DNA from: Desulfobulbaceae bacterium
Lineage (GTDB): Bacteria; Desulfobacterota; Desulfobulbia; Desulfobulbales; Desulfobulbaceae
Length of the DNA: 21,861 nt
Assembly (NCBI GenBank): GCA_003508005.1
Contig: DNUE01000056.1
Location: 1-21,861, forward strand
Direction: 5' to 3'
This document shows, piece by piece, positions 7,558 to 15,960 of the stretch. The position numbers and the translations under genes are program-made. Each line of letters opens with the position of its first letter. The first letter of the stretch is position 1. The notes below the pieces were generated by a model, which searched no databases, was not told where the DNA came from, and saw only the letters and a program-made list of their open reading frames with translations.

Positions 7558-8682
7558 ATGATTAAGCACATAGGTGTCCTGACGGCGGGCGGCGACAGTC
7601 CCGGCCTGAATGCAGCCATTCGCGGTATTGGCAAGGGGGCGGCTCTCGCCGGAAATATCCAGGTAATCGGTTTCCGCGACGGTTTCCGCGGTTTTATGGA
7701 AAACAGGTTCATCCGCCTGCAGGGCGATACCCTTGTGAATATTCTGACCCTGGGCGGCACTATACTTGGGACCAACCGCGACAAGCCGCACAAAATGCCG
7801 GTCGGCGGCAAGGTGATGGACATGACGGATGTCCTGCTGGATAATTATCGCCGGCACCATCTTGATGCCCTGATCTGCATCGGCGGTGGCGGGACGCACA
7901 AAAACGCCCTGCGCTTGTCGCAGAAAGGGATGAATATCATCACCCTGCCGAAGACTATCGACAATGACGTGGCCATGACCGATGTGACTCTTGGCTTTGA
8001 CACGGCCATGGAGATCGCCACTAGCGCCATCGACCGATTGCACTCCACCGCCCACAGCCACCACCGGATCATCGTTGTCGAAGTCATGGGTCATAACGCC
8101 GGCTGGCTGGCCCTGGGCGCGGGTATAGCCAGCGGTGCGGATGTCATCCTCATTCCCGAGATTCCCTTTTCCGTTGCCAAGGTCGCGCAGGCCATCCAGC
8201 AACGTATGCACCGGGGCAAAAATTTCAGCATCGTGGTCGTTGCCGAGGGGGCCCTCTCCGATACAGCTTCGGCGGAAAAAGAGGAGCATGAGGCAAAGCC
8301 CGGCAAGGAAACAAGAAAGGAAGAAAAGCTGAAAAAGATATGCAACTCCCTGGCGCAGTATTCAGTCCACGGCAATATCAATACGCTCCGCCTGTCAAGC
8401 CAGCTTGAGGAGTTGACCGGGCTTGAATCGCGGATCACCATTCTCGGCCATCTGCAACGGGGCGGCACGCCATCGGCGGCAGACAGGGTGCTGGCCACCC
8501 GGCTTGGCACCGCCTGTATCCGGGCAATAGAACAGAAACAGTTTGGGGTCATGGTGGCGGCACGCGGGGAGAGCACGGAACTGTTTCCTCTTGCTGAAGT
8601 TGTCGGACTTCGAAAAACCGTCCCGCCGGACCACCCCTGGGTCACCAGTGCCCGGATGATCGGGACATGCCTGGGTGATTGA
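7558..8682 (+). CDS. pfkA: 6-phosphofructokinase
   Basis: The 374-residue enzyme phosphorylates fructose 6-phosphate to the 1,6-bisphosphate, the committed step of glycolysis. Family motifs are clear: Gly11-Gly12-Asp13-Ser-Pro-Gly-Leu-Asn-Ala (phosphate donor loop), Pro131-Lys132-Thr-Ile-Asp135-Asn-Asp137 (catalytic aspartates), Met-Gly-His-Asn-Ala-Gly-Trp at 177-183, and Gly-His-Leu-Gln-Arg-Gly-Gly at 297-303. The loop that reads Gly-Gly-Asp-Gly in ATP enzymes and Gly-Gly-Asp-Asp in pyrophosphate enzymes is Gly-Gly-Gly-Gly-Thr here (109-113). Combined with Lys at the PKTIDND position, this matches a subfamily that I expect uses ATP, though the donor is not proven. A charged Glu/Lys-rich insert occupies about residues 236-262. 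The ATG at 7558 has GAGGGGA eight bases upstream; a longer in-frame start at 7447 adds a non-conserved leader. Confidence 0.92.
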   Translation: MIKHIGVLTAGGDSPGLNAAIRGIGKGAALAGNIQVIGFRDGFRGFMENRFIRLQGDTLVNILTLGGTILGTNRDKPHKMPVGGKVMDMTDVLLDNYRRHHLDALICIGGGGTHKNALRLSQKGMNIITLPKTIDNDVAMTDVTLGFDTAMEIATSAIDRLHSTAHSHHRIIVVEVMGHNAGWLALGAGIASGADVILIPEIPFSVAKVAQAIQQRMHRGKNFSIVVVAEGALSDTASAEKEEHEAKPGKETRKEEKLKKICNSLAQYSVHGNINTLRLSSQLEELTGLESRITILGHLQRGGTPSAADRVLATRLGTACIRAIEQKQFGVMVAARGESTELFPLAEVVGLRKTVPPDHPWVTSARMIGTCLGD

Positions 8683-8731
8683 ACTGACCAAACTGGCCGC
8701 CAAGGGTGCTCGCGCAGGCATTGCCAGCGGC

Positions 8732-8746
8732 AGGGGTTCCACCCCT
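8732..8746. terminator. Weak hairpin between convergent genes
   Basis: A six-base-pair perfect stem (AGGGGT/ACCCCT, three-base loop) sits in the 63-base gap between the convergent phosphofructokinase and chemoreceptor genes, touching the latter's stop codon. No T tract follows on either strand, so it may only assist termination. Confidence 0.25.
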
Positions 8747-10626
8747 TACCTGGCAAGAAGATTCAGTTTCTCTCTGGTATGCGACAGCAATTGGCTCACG
8801 TCTTCGGCAATATCTTCCGAATGATTGCGGACCTGAGTCGACAGGTCCAGGGTCTGCGTGGCCGCCTGGGTTACTTCGGTTATGCTCCCCGAAACATCCA
8901 TGATATGTTCCGAGGTGAATTTGGCTCGTTGCGAGATTTTTGCCGCCGCATTCTCCTGTTGCGCAACGGCTTCAAGGATATGCGAGCCCGCATCGTTCAT
9001 CCTGGCCACATTGTGCTCAATCTGCTGCATACTGGAGATCATGGACTTACCGGCTTCGCCGATCGCCTTGATCTTGACCATGATATCCCCGGTGGCCCTG
9101 GCTGTTTGCTGGGAAAGCATTTTCACCTCGGCGGCGACCACGCCGAACCCCTTCCCCTGTTCCCCGGCCCTGGCGGCCTCTATGGTTGCGTTGAGGGCGA
9201 GCAGCTTGGTTTGGTCGGCGATGGTACGGACAATTTCAACTATGGTGTTGATGTCGTTGGTCGCCTGGCTCAACCGCTGGATACTGTTCCGGGAATCATG
9301 GGTATTCCTGATGATGTGCTGAACAATCTCGTTCTGGTCGTTGACCTTCCGTTGAATATCAGCCACCAGCGTCTTCTGTTCCCTGGTCGAGTCCAGCACC
9401 GTGGTGGTGTTTTCCGCAGTCGTATTGATTGAGGCGACAACCCGCAACGACTGCTCCTTGGTCAACGTTGCGAGGTCCTCCTGGGAATCGGCGAGCGTCA
9501 CCAACGCCCTGGCCTTGCTTTCGAGCTTGTGGATAACGAGGGTGCTGTTTGTCAGCAACCCGTCGATAATTTTTTCCTCCCCGGCCCTTCTCTGCTCTTC
9601 AGCTTCCTTTTCCTTCATTTTCCGATCTTCTTCTGCCCGCAGATCAAGAAGCGCCTTTTTGAAGGTATTTAACGCCCCGGAAAGGACGCCGATTTGATCC
9701 CGTCGTTCGGCAAAGGGAACTTCCGGGAATCTGCCGGCCCGGATCTCGTTGATAATCGAGGTGAGCTTGAGGAGCGGTTTTTCCACAATGGTGCGGGTCA
9801 TGAAAAATAAGACCAGCAGATTGAGGGTCAGCGTCAGCAGGCTTATCAAAACGGTCGCGCGCTCCCTCTGAGCTCTGGCTGCATCGAGCGCCCCTTTTTC
9901 CGCCGAGATCCGTTCCACCTGATAGAGAATTGCATTCCGGGTTTCCTCTGCCTGCAGCGCCTCATCAGCAAGCAGTCCGGAGAGCTCGTTGAGCTTGTCG
10001 CGAAAGGCGTCCTGTGAATTATTTCGCCGCTGGATTTGGGTAATAGCAGCCAGAATGAGCGGAAGGTCCTGATCAGAGGCATCACTGCGCAGGGTTATCC
10101 GTTGTATCGTGCCGCTGAAATTGTTCTTGCCATCCAGGTACCCGAGTGAAACGACAAGGGCGTCCGAGCGTTTTTGCATGACGAATGCCCCTTGGGCCAG
10201 TTCCCTTCGTTCAGCCCGGGAATAATAATGAACATACTTATCCCTTTCCTCGAAAAGAGTATTGTCGGTTACCTGGAACGTATTTTCAAGGTAAGCGGCA
10301 ATCTCCTCATTGGAGTGAACTGTAAAAAAGTCGGGCAGGGAAAGGTACTTTTTCTGAAGCGTGAATACTGTTTCCCTGAGGTTTCTGCCCAGGAGTTCAT
10401 GGATGGCAAGCAGTTCCTCAACTTTATGCTCCACGGACCTGTTCGATCTGTGGTTGGCATAGAACAGCATTCCCATGCAGACCGTTGAAATGACTGTCAC
10501 CGCAGCGATAAGCTTTACGCCGACGGTCATCCAGGAATGATCAATACCTGGAACAGTGGACCTTTCCCGGAAATTTCTGGAGTATGCCAGATCAAAGCAA
10601 CATAATTTTCTGATAAGTGTCGTCAT
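8746..10626 (-). CDS. Transmembrane methyl-accepting chemotaxis protein
   Basis: The 626-residue receptor should pass an extracytoplasmic signal to CheA/CheW. The order is a short cytoplasmic N-terminus, TM1 (about 35-57), a periplasmic sensing region of about 200 residues, TM2 (about 258-276), a HAMP linker (277-330), a charged coiled coil (328-352) and the conserved signalling domain. The hairpin tip at about 463-502 contains Ile-Ala-Asp-Gln-Thr-Lys-Leu-Leu-Ala-Leu-Asn-Ala and Glu-Ala-Ala-Arg-Ala-Gly-Glu-Gln-Gly. The periplasmic region is largely helical and matches no sensor fold I can name; it has no heme motif. No CheR-tethering pentapeptide is present at the C-terminus. GGAGGG lies four bases before the ATG at 10626; the Met at residue 33 is an alternative start. 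It follows the receiver-kinase gene after 94 bases on the same strand and may share its transcript. Confidence 0.93.
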   Translation of the reverse strand: MTTLIRKLCCFDLAYSRNFRERSTVPGIDHSWMTVGVKLIAAVTVISTVCMGMLFYANHRSNRSVEHKVEELLAIHELLGRNLRETVFTLQKKYLSLPDFFTVHSNEEIAAYLENTFQVTDNTLFEERDKYVHYYSRAERRELAQGAFVMQKRSDALVVSLGYLDGKNNFSGTIQRITLRSDASDQDLPLILAAITQIQRRNNSQDAFRDKLNELSGLLADEALQAEETRNAILYQVERISAEKGALDAARAQRERATVLISLLTLTLNLLVLFFMTRTIVEKPLLKLTSIINEIRAGRFPEVPFAERRDQIGVLSGALNTFKKALLDLRAEEDRKMKEKEAEEQRRAGEEKIIDGLLTNSTLVIHKLESKARALVTLADSQEDLATLTKEQSLRVVASINTTAENTTTVLDSTREQKTLVADIQRKVNDQNEIVQHIIRNTHDSRNSIQRLSQATNDINTIVEIVRTIADQTKLLALNATIEAARAGEQGKGFGVVAAEVKMLSQQTARATGDIMVKIKAIGEAGKSMISSMQQIEHNVARMNDAGSHILEAVAQQENAAAKISQRAKFTSEHIMDVSGSITEVTQAATQTLDLSTQVRNHSEDIAEDVSQLLSHTREKLNLLAR

Positions 10627-10720
10627 CGTCCCTCCGCAGAAAGGTATTCCTGCATCCTCCTGATTGGTTTAAATGGGTGTGCCGCTCGGCGGCCTGTCCA
10701 CTCTCTTTGTTCAGCCCGAA

Positions 10721-11851
10721 TCATTCCTTAAACCAGACCTGAAAAATCGAACCTCCATGCGGCCGGTCGGCAACCGCAATATCTCCTCCCATCAAGCGAG
10801 CCAGCTTCTTTGCGGCAAAAAGCCCTATGCCGGTGCCTTGGCTTGACTCCCTTGTCAACCTGCCCCGGTAGTGGCACTGAAAGACCTTGTCCTTTTCATC
10901 GTCAGGGACCCCTGGCCCGCGATCGCACACCTCGAAATAGACCTGTCCTCCTGCTGCATGACTGATGATTGAGATGCTTGCACCTGAGGGGCTGTACTTG
11001 ATGGCGTTTTCGAGAAGACTTGAGAGGATGATCTTCAGTCCGCTCCGGTTCAGCATGACCTTGGCGGACAGGCTGCCGAGGCGTTCGATTCCGATGCCTT
11101 TGGCGGCTGCAGCCGGCTGATAGAGGTCAAACACCTCAGCAATTTCGGAATCGGCTCCATGCTCCCCGCCAGGCAGCGAAAAATTGTCCGCTTCTATTCG
11201 CCGGTAAAGGAGTATCTCCTCGGCAAGGCTGCTCAGAGACAGAGAGCTCCGCCAGATTGCCTCCGCGGTACCCTGTTCCTTCATTCCCTCCAGTTTCCGG
11301 GCGAGAAGGCTGCTCAGGCCGGTGATGACGGTAAGCTGGTTACGAAGTTCGTGGCAGAATATGCTCTGCAGGTCGTTGCTGTGCTGCTGCCGGGTTCGCA
11401 GCCTGCTTATCTCTCCATGGAGGGCGAAGCTGCTCCTGTGGTTGACCACTAGCCTCCGGCAGTTGACAAGCACCTCACGGAACGGCGCGCTCTTCGAAAG
11501 AAAGACATCGGCTCCCGTTTCAAGTCCCTCAACCCGCGTTTCCTGGTCACCCAGGGCCGTGAGCATGACAATCGGCGTGGCGGCGAGTTGGACGTCTTCA
11601 TGGCTGCGGATCGTACGGCACACCGACCAGCCGTCCAGGACCGGCAGCAGGAGATCGAGCAGAATGCAGTCAGGCCGGACTTCCTCGATCATTCGGCGGC
11701 CTTCGCCACCGTCAAGAGCGACATGGGCCTGAAAGCCCTCGCGCTTGAGGCGGTAGGCAAGGAGATTGGCGATGTCCTCCTCGTCCTCGATAATAATGAT
11801 CGTCGGGAGGTCTGCAGCATCGGTGGCCTGGAGAATTGTTTGGCTTTCCAT
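10721..11851 (-). CDS. Soluble receiver-histidine kinase
   Basis: The 376-residue cytoplasmic signalling protein has an N-terminal receiver domain (about 16-135) with acidic residues Glu22-Asp23-Glu24, phospho-acceptor Asp66 and Thr98. The usual Lys-Pro pair is Lys120-Ser. A histidine kinase core follows: H box His167-Glu-Leu-Arg-Asn-Gln-Leu, N box with Asn282, G1 box Asp310-Arg-Gly-Pro-Gly, and G2 box Gly339-Thr-Gly-Ile-Gly-Leu. There is no membrane segment. The domain order, receiver first, means its kinase activity may be controlled by phosphorylation from another kinase, as in branched phosphorelays. AGAGGAA precedes the ATG at 11851. It begins 41 bases after the Cys-rich gene on the same strand, so the two are probably co-transcribed. 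Confidence 0.92.
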   Translation of the reverse strand: MESQTILQATDAADLPTIIIIEDEEDIANLLAYRLKREGFQAHVALDGGEGRRMIEEVRPDCILLDLLLPVLDGWSVCRTIRSHEDVQLAATPIVMLTALGDQETRVEGLETGADVFLSKSAPFREVLVNCRRLVVNHRSSFALHGEISRLRTRQQHSNDLQSIFCHELRNQLTVITGLSSLLARKLEGMKEQGTAEAIWRSSLSLSSLAEEILLYRRIEADNFSLPGGEHGADSEIAEVFDLYQPAAAAKGIGIERLGSLSAKVMLNRSGLKIILSSLLENAIKYSPSGASISIISHAAGGQVYFEVCDRGPGVPDDEKDKVFQCHYRGRLTRESSQGTGIGLFAAKKLARLMGGDIAVADRPHGGSIFQVWFKE

Positions 11852-11892
11852 GTATTCCTCTTTCGGGAGGGGGTTGTCGGAATCGGAGTGTT

Positions 11893-12108
11893 TTACGGGA
11901 GAGAACGGTTCTGCTGGGCAGTCCCAGCCGCCTTGTTGGCCAGGTTCTGAAAATACTTGATCCAGCAGTGCCAGGCGAGGGTGTCAAGGCTGCATTTGGC
12001 TGGGCAGCAGAACTTCACGACCATCATGGGACAGAGGCCAAAGTGGTGGTTGCAGATGTATTTTGCCGCCATTTCTATAACCGCGGCTTGTCGGGTAACG
12101 TTGGGCAT
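11893..12108 (-). CDS. Small Cys/His-rich protein, unknown function
   Basis: The 71-residue protein has a strong ribosome binding site (GGAGGA, six bases before the ATG at 12108), which supports it as a real gene. Six Cys residues (19, 26, 34, 35, 39, 48) and three His residues (21, 22, 47) are packed into 30 residues, with a Trp-His-Cys-Trp motif near the end. This density suggests metal or iron-sulfur binding, or a redox-active thiol cluster. No signal peptide is evident and the spacing fits no zinc ribbon or ferredoxin pattern that I know. It lies 41 bases upstream of the receiver-kinase gene, so a role as a sensor or partner for that kinase is an inference from position only. Confidence 0.65.
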   Translation of the reverse strand: MPNVTRQAAVIEMAAKYICNHHFGLCPMMVVKFCCPAKCSLDTLAWHCWIKYFQNLANKAAGTAQQNRSLP

Positions 12109-12356
12109 TGCTGTTCCTCCGTAAGGTTTCAGGACGTCGACTCCGAGTCAGTTGTGTTCATTCATTTGGCAGGAGAATAGGGCCTGGTTGTTTATTTCCA
12201 GTTAGGATTGTGTTGCAGGATGATAAAGAGGTGGGGATGCCTTCCAGGATCACCGGTGTGATTCCGGGACGAACGCACTGATCTCGGCTGGCTGATTCCG
12301 GCAGAATTACGAGCAGGAACAGAGAATATCCGTCAGGAATACCCTGTTTGAACAAT

Positions 12357-12389
12357 AAACCGGAGGGAACCATGCGTCCCCTCCGGTTT
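12357..12389 (-). terminator. Intrinsic terminator of pstS
   Basis: A perfect 11-base-pair stem (AAACCGGAGGG with CCCTCCGGTTT, 12357-12367 against 12379-12389) begins 12 bases after the pstS stop codon. Read on the minus strand, it is followed by a T-rich TTTATTGTT. It separates pstS from the downstream Cys-rich/kinase genes. The 248 bases between this hairpin and the Cys-rich gene start must hold that cluster's promoter; only a short GACTC-C-GAGTC palindrome (12139-12149) stands out there. Confidence 0.75.
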
Positions 12390-12401
12390 CAGAAAGAGAT
12401 G

Positions 12402-13451
12402 TTACTTCATTGAGAGGGGGGTAAGATTTTTCACCGCCTGGGCAACGCCTTTCCTCTCCGCCTCAGGCATGGGGATCAGGCCCTTGTCGGACAGATAGCC
12501 TTCCTCGCCCCAGGTCTTTTCGCTGGTGTACTCGGCCAGAAACTCCTGAATGCCGGGAATGGCCCCGACGTGCGCCTTCTTTACATAGAAAAAGAGGGGG
12601 CGGGACACCGGATATTCACCCGCGGCAATGGCCTCAAAGGTCGGGGCCTTGCCTTCCACCATCGCCCCCTGCACCTTGTCGCTGTTCTGATCCAGGAAGC
12701 TGAAGCCAAATATGCCGAATGCCGCTTTATTGACCTCAAGCTTCTGGACGATGAGGTTGTCGTTCTCCCCTGCCTCGACATAGGCTCCGTCCTCGCGGAC
12801 CGTAAAGCAGATCCCCTTGAAGGCCTTCTCGTCCTTCTTCTTCAGATCCTTGATCCAGGGAAATCCCTCGCAGCCCGGTTCCATGACCAGCTCGACAAAG
12901 GCATCCCGGGTTCCTGAGGTGGGCGGCGGCCCCAGCACCTCGATTTTCTGTGCAGGCAGCTCGGGATTGACCTCCTTCCAGGTCTTGTAGGGGTTGGCCA
13001 TGGTCTTGCCTTCGTTCTTCGGATCCGGCACATCCTTGGCCAAGGCCAGGTAGATGTCCTTGCGGCTGACGCTCATCCGCTCGGCATTTTTAGCATTGGC
13101 AAGGACGATCCCGTCATAGCCGATCTTGACCTCGACGATCTCGTTCACCCCGTTCTTGACGCAATTCTCATACTCCGTCTTTTTCATCGCCCGGGATGCA
13201 TTGACGATATCGGGGGTATCCGGACCGACTCCCGCGCAGAACAGTTTTATGCCGCCCCCGGTTCCCGTGGATTCGATCTTCGGCGTGCTGAATTTGGTGG
13301 TTTTCCCGAACTGTTCGGCGACGGTCGTTGAAAACGGATAGACCGTCGACGAGCCAACAATGGAGATGTAGTCGCGGGCGGCCAGGGCATCAACGGCCGC
13401 GGCCCCGGAGACCAGGGTCAGGAGACAGGCGCAAGCAATGTGTTTGTTCAT
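12402..13451 (-). CDS. pstS: Periplasmic phosphate-binding protein PstS
   Basis: The 349-residue protein is the substrate-binding subunit of the high-affinity phosphate ABC transporter. A signal peptide spans about residues 1-25 (Asn-Lys-His, hydrophobic core, Ala-Leu-Ala-Ala). Phosphate-binding motifs are visible: Gly-Ser-Ser-Thr-Val-Tyr-Pro-Phe (33-40), Ser-Thr-Gly-Thr-Gly-Gly-Gly (61-67), Asp-Ile-Val-Asn-Ala-Ser-Arg (81-87) and Thr-Ser-Gly-Thr-Arg-Asp-Ala-Phe in the second lobe. The ATG at 13451 has GGAGGA eight bases upstream; a start at 13493 would add 14 residues before the signal. No pstC, pstA, pstB or phoU adjoins it and a terminator follows directly, so it is a stand-alone gene. Phosphate control is expected from the family. 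Confidence 0.93.
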   Translation of the reverse strand: MNKHIACACLLTLVSGAAAVDALAARDYISIVGSSTVYPFSTTVAEQFGKTTKFSTPKIESTGTGGGIKLFCAGVGPDTPDIVNASRAMKKTEYENCVKNGVNEIVEVKIGYDGIVLANAKNAERMSVSRKDIYLALAKDVPDPKNEGKTMANPYKTWKEVNPELPAQKIEVLGPPPTSGTRDAFVELVMEPGCEGFPWIKDLKKKDEKAFKGICFTVREDGAYVEAGENDNLIVQKLEVNKAAFGIFGFSFLDQNSDKVQGAMVEGKAPTFEAIAAGEYPVSRPLFFYVKKAHVGAIPGIQEFLAEYTSEKTWGEEGYLSDKGLIPMPEAERKGVAQAVKNLTPLSMK

Positions 13452-13523
13452 GAAAATTTTCCTCCAATAGAAGTTAATAGAAGTTGTGAGCACGAATCTG
13501 TATGGGAGAACGTTATCCGCCTA

Positions 13524-13552
13524 ATTTTAGCGTTGGGTTATCTCTCTGTTAT
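13524..13552 (-). promoter_or_regulatory. Candidate pstS promoter
   Basis: Read on the minus strand, ATAACA (13552-13547), a 17-base spacer and TAAAAT (13529-13524) form a sigma-70-like promoter with a good -10 and a poor -35, about 70 bases before the pstS ATG. A weak -35 is usual where PhoB activates. The -35 overlaps CTGTTAT on the plus strand, six of seven bases of a Pho-box half-site but in the opposite orientation. The rest of the gap between pstS and the next gene (13452-13722) shows nothing else. Confidence 0.3.
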
Positions 13553-13722
13553 ATTTTCGTTAAATCGCCAATCACTTGGTGCCCGAAGCCTCCGTCAGCC
13601 GCTCTGGCCAGCGAAGGCAATTCCCGAAGGCCGTGAACAGGCATCCGCCAGCAATTGACTTCGTCAGGGGAATCATCGCTTCCAGACTGTTCTCTTGCCC
13701 GAAAATATGCTACGCTGAAACT

Positions 13723-14961
13723 ATGATGAATAAAGGCCTGCGCACCATGCCGGTTCTGGCCGTGCTGTCCCTTTTTCTGCTCTTCGCTGCGCCGGGCCAG
13801 GCCGCGGAAAAGCCCTCTTCCAGCACAACCAGCCGGCTCCTGTTCAACGGCGAACTTATCGCCACCGAGATATCCAAGGTCACCGGCTGCGCGATCTCGC
13901 CGATCCTCGGCATCTCGGTGCTGGGTGCCTATACCTATTATACCACCCCGGCCTCGGAGCGGGGCCGCCTCCCATGGCACGCTGCCCCGCAATTCTGGGT
14001 CCCGCTGCTGGTAATTCTCCTCGGGATCATCCTCAAGGATTCAGCGAAGGTCGCCCTGCCCAAGATCATCATGACGCCCCTGGATGCGGCGGAAACCCTG
14101 CTGGAAAAAAATACCTCCGCGGTCCTGGCCCTCATCGTGCTGCTCACCTCGATCACCGGCAAGGGCCTTGACCAACTGCGCCTGACCGCTTCCTCGTTCA
14201 CCCCCTCAATTCCCGCCTCTGCCCATGCCGCCGCGGAAACGGCGCAGCAGGCAGGTCCAAACCTGGCCGGGGTGCTGGAGCTGGGCGCGCTGATCCTAAT
14301 CCTCACCGTGATGTATGCCGTGGTCTGGATCGTCAGCCAGTCCTTCAACATCCTTATTTTTCTCTGCCCTTTCTCCTCCCTCGATCTGCTCCTCACCCTG
14401 GGGAAGAACTCCGTGCTCGCCCTCCTCCTCGGCGCCTTTCTCCTTCATCCCTTTGCCGGGCTCCTGGTGGCGCTGGCGATCGTCCTGGTCTCGTTTTTCT
14501 TTTTTGCCTGGTCCTTCCGCTTCATGCTGTTCGGGACTCTGATCGCCCTCGACCTGCTGCGCGGCCCCGCCCGGACCCTTCCTGCCGACGCCCGGGAAGT
14601 GAGGGCGTTTTCCTGCCGGTACCTGAAGGAGGTGCCGGCCATGAGCTACGGCCTGCTGCGGCGCCAGGGCGAAACCCTGGTTTTCACCTACCGGCCATGG
14701 CTCATCCTGCGGCCGCATACGGTCAGCCTGCCGGAGGGATGCGCCGCATACAGCCTCAGCCGGTCCACCCTTTCCGCGCTTCTCGTCAGGGGGCAGAAAA
14801 CCGGCGGAGGCCATACCGCCGTCTGCCGGCTCAGGCCCTGCTACAACTCCTACGAGCAGGGGATCGCCGAGATGCTCGGCCTGAAGGGCGTGCGCGATGC
14901 CCGGCAGGACAAACCGGCACAGAAGGAAGCGAGCTGGCTGCGGGAACAAATTGCCGGATAG
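13723..14961 (+). CDS. Polytopic membrane protein of unknown function
   Basis: The 412-residue protein is not recognised. It starts with a signal-like segment (residues 8-28, ending Pro-Gly-Gln-Ala-Ala-Glu). Hydrophobic segments at about 53-75, 91-108, 132-146, 185-215 and 228-275 follow, then a soluble C-terminal domain of about 130 residues. That domain has four Cys residues and ends in a charged tail. A small extracytoplasmic loop rich in Ser, Ala and Pro lies near 155-180. Start choice is uncertain: ATG codons at 13723, 13726 and 13747 are all possible and none has a strong ribosome binding site; longer frames to 13576 add unlikely sequence. It ends 39 bases before the metallopeptidase gene, which suggests a two-gene operon. 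Confidence 0.75.
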   Translation: MMNKGLRTMPVLAVLSLFLLFAAPGQAAEKPSSSTTSRLLFNGELIATEISKVTGCAISPILGISVLGAYTYYTTPASERGRLPWHAAPQFWVPLLVILLGIILKDSAKVALPKIIMTPLDAAETLLEKNTSAVLALIVLLTSITGKGLDQLRLTASSFTPSIPASAHAAAETAQQAGPNLAGVLELGALILILTVMYAVVWIVSQSFNILIFLCPFSSLDLLLTLGKNSVLALLLGAFLLHPFAGLLVALAIVLVSFFFFAWSFRFMLFGTLIALDLLRGPARTLPADAREVRAFSCRYLKEVPAMSYGLLRRQGETLVFTYRPWLILRPHTVSLPEGCAAYSLSRSTLSALLVRGQKTGGGHTAVCRLRPCYNSYEQGIAEMLGLKGVRDARQDKPAQKEASWLREQIAG

Positions 14962-15000
14962 GAGAGAACGTTAAAACACCAGCGAGAGTGCCTGACCAGC

Positions 15001-15909
15001 ATGCCCACCCTTCCACCCGAAGCGAAACCCGACTGCAGGGCCGACCCGGAGCGGCTGCGGGAATGGGTTGCCTACCTTGCCGGCACCATCGGCTGCCGGC
15101 CGGCAACCCGGCCGGATCTGCTCCAGGCAGTAGCCGATCGCCTTGCCTCAGCTTTTCAGGAGTTGGGCTTCGCGGTGACCAGACAGCCGGTCCCCTGGCG
15201 CACGACCTCCCATGCCAACATCATCGCCGCGCCCGGCGAGAGCCAGCTCGCCGATCCGAGCTGCCCCCTGCTCATCGTAGGGGCGCATTACGACACAGTC
15301 TCCCGCTCGCCAGGCGCTGACGACAACGGCAGCGGGGTTGCCGGTCTGATGGAGATGGCCCGGCTCCTGGCCGGAGAGCCTCCGCCCGGACTGCGGTTGG
15401 TGGCCTTCTGCCCGGAAGAGCCCCCGGCCTACCGCACCAGCAACATGGGCAGCTACCACTACGCGCACAGCCTGAAAAAGGCGAAATCCCCTGTCCTTGG
15501 CATGATCTGCCTGGAGATGATCGGCTTCTTCAGCGATGCGCCCGGAAGCCAGTCCTACCCCCTCCCCTTCATGAACATCCTCTATCCTGACCGCGGCGAC
15601 TTCATCGCCATGGTGGGCAACCTCCGCTCGGCCCCGTGGACGAGGAAGGTCAGAAACGCCTTTGCCGCCGCAACCGACCTTCCGGTGGAGACCCTGAATG
15701 GACCGGCCCTGATCGTCGGCATCGACTTTTCCGACCACTGGTCCTTCAACAAATTCGGCTATCCCGCTGTCATGGTGACGGACACGGCTTTTTACCGCAA
15801 CCCCCAATACCACAAACCCAGCGATACTCCGGATACGCTGGATTACGAGAGGGCGGCCAAGGTGGTGACCGGCCTTGCCGCGGCGGTCAGAAAGGTTGCC
15901 GCGCCATAG
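15001..15909 (+). CDS. M28-family zinc metallopeptidase
   Basis: The 302-residue enzyme belongs to the M28 aminopeptidase family, which also includes glutaminyl cyclases. Co-catalytic zinc site residues are visible: His96 and Asp98 in Gly-Ala-His-Tyr-Asp-Thr, Asp107 in Gly-Ala-Asp-Asp-Asn-Gly-Ser-Gly, the catalytic/ligand pair Glu139-Glu140, Glu172 in Cys-Leu-Glu-Met-Ile-Gly, and His271 in His-Lys-Pro-Ser-Asp-Thr. A Ser-Asp-His motif at 244-246 is also typical. There is no signal peptide, so it is probably cytoplasmic unless the start is wrong. The ATG at 15001 has only a weak GAGAG upstream. It follows the membrane protein after 39 bases. Substrate preference cannot be told. Confidence 0.9.
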   Translation: MPTLPPEAKPDCRADPERLREWVAYLAGTIGCRPATRPDLLQAVADRLASAFQELGFAVTRQPVPWRTTSHANIIAAPGESQLADPSCPLLIVGAHYDTVSRSPGADDNGSGVAGLMEMARLLAGEPPPGLRLVAFCPEEPPAYRTSNMGSYHYAHSLKKAKSPVLGMICLEMIGFFSDAPGSQSYPLPFMNILYPDRGDFIAMVGNLRSAPWTRKVRNAFAAATDLPVETLNGPALIVGIDFSDHWSFNKFGYPAVMVTDTAFYRNPQYHKPSDTPDTLDYERAAKVVTGLAAAVRKVAAP

Positions 15910-15960
15910 GAGCGCAGGCGGGGGAGAGAGGCCGCGCGCTTGCTGCGAAAACCCTGCGCA

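Noticed and set aside
10654..10680. Hairpin and short leader frame between the receiver-kinase and chemoreceptor genes
   Set aside because: The candidate leader ATG directly abuts the AGGAGG with no spacing, and the nearby GCCGC/GCGGC stem has no T tract.
12158..12373. A 71-codon minus-strand frame between pstS and the Cys-rich gene
   Set aside because: It begins inside the pstS terminator hairpin and its product has no family resemblance.
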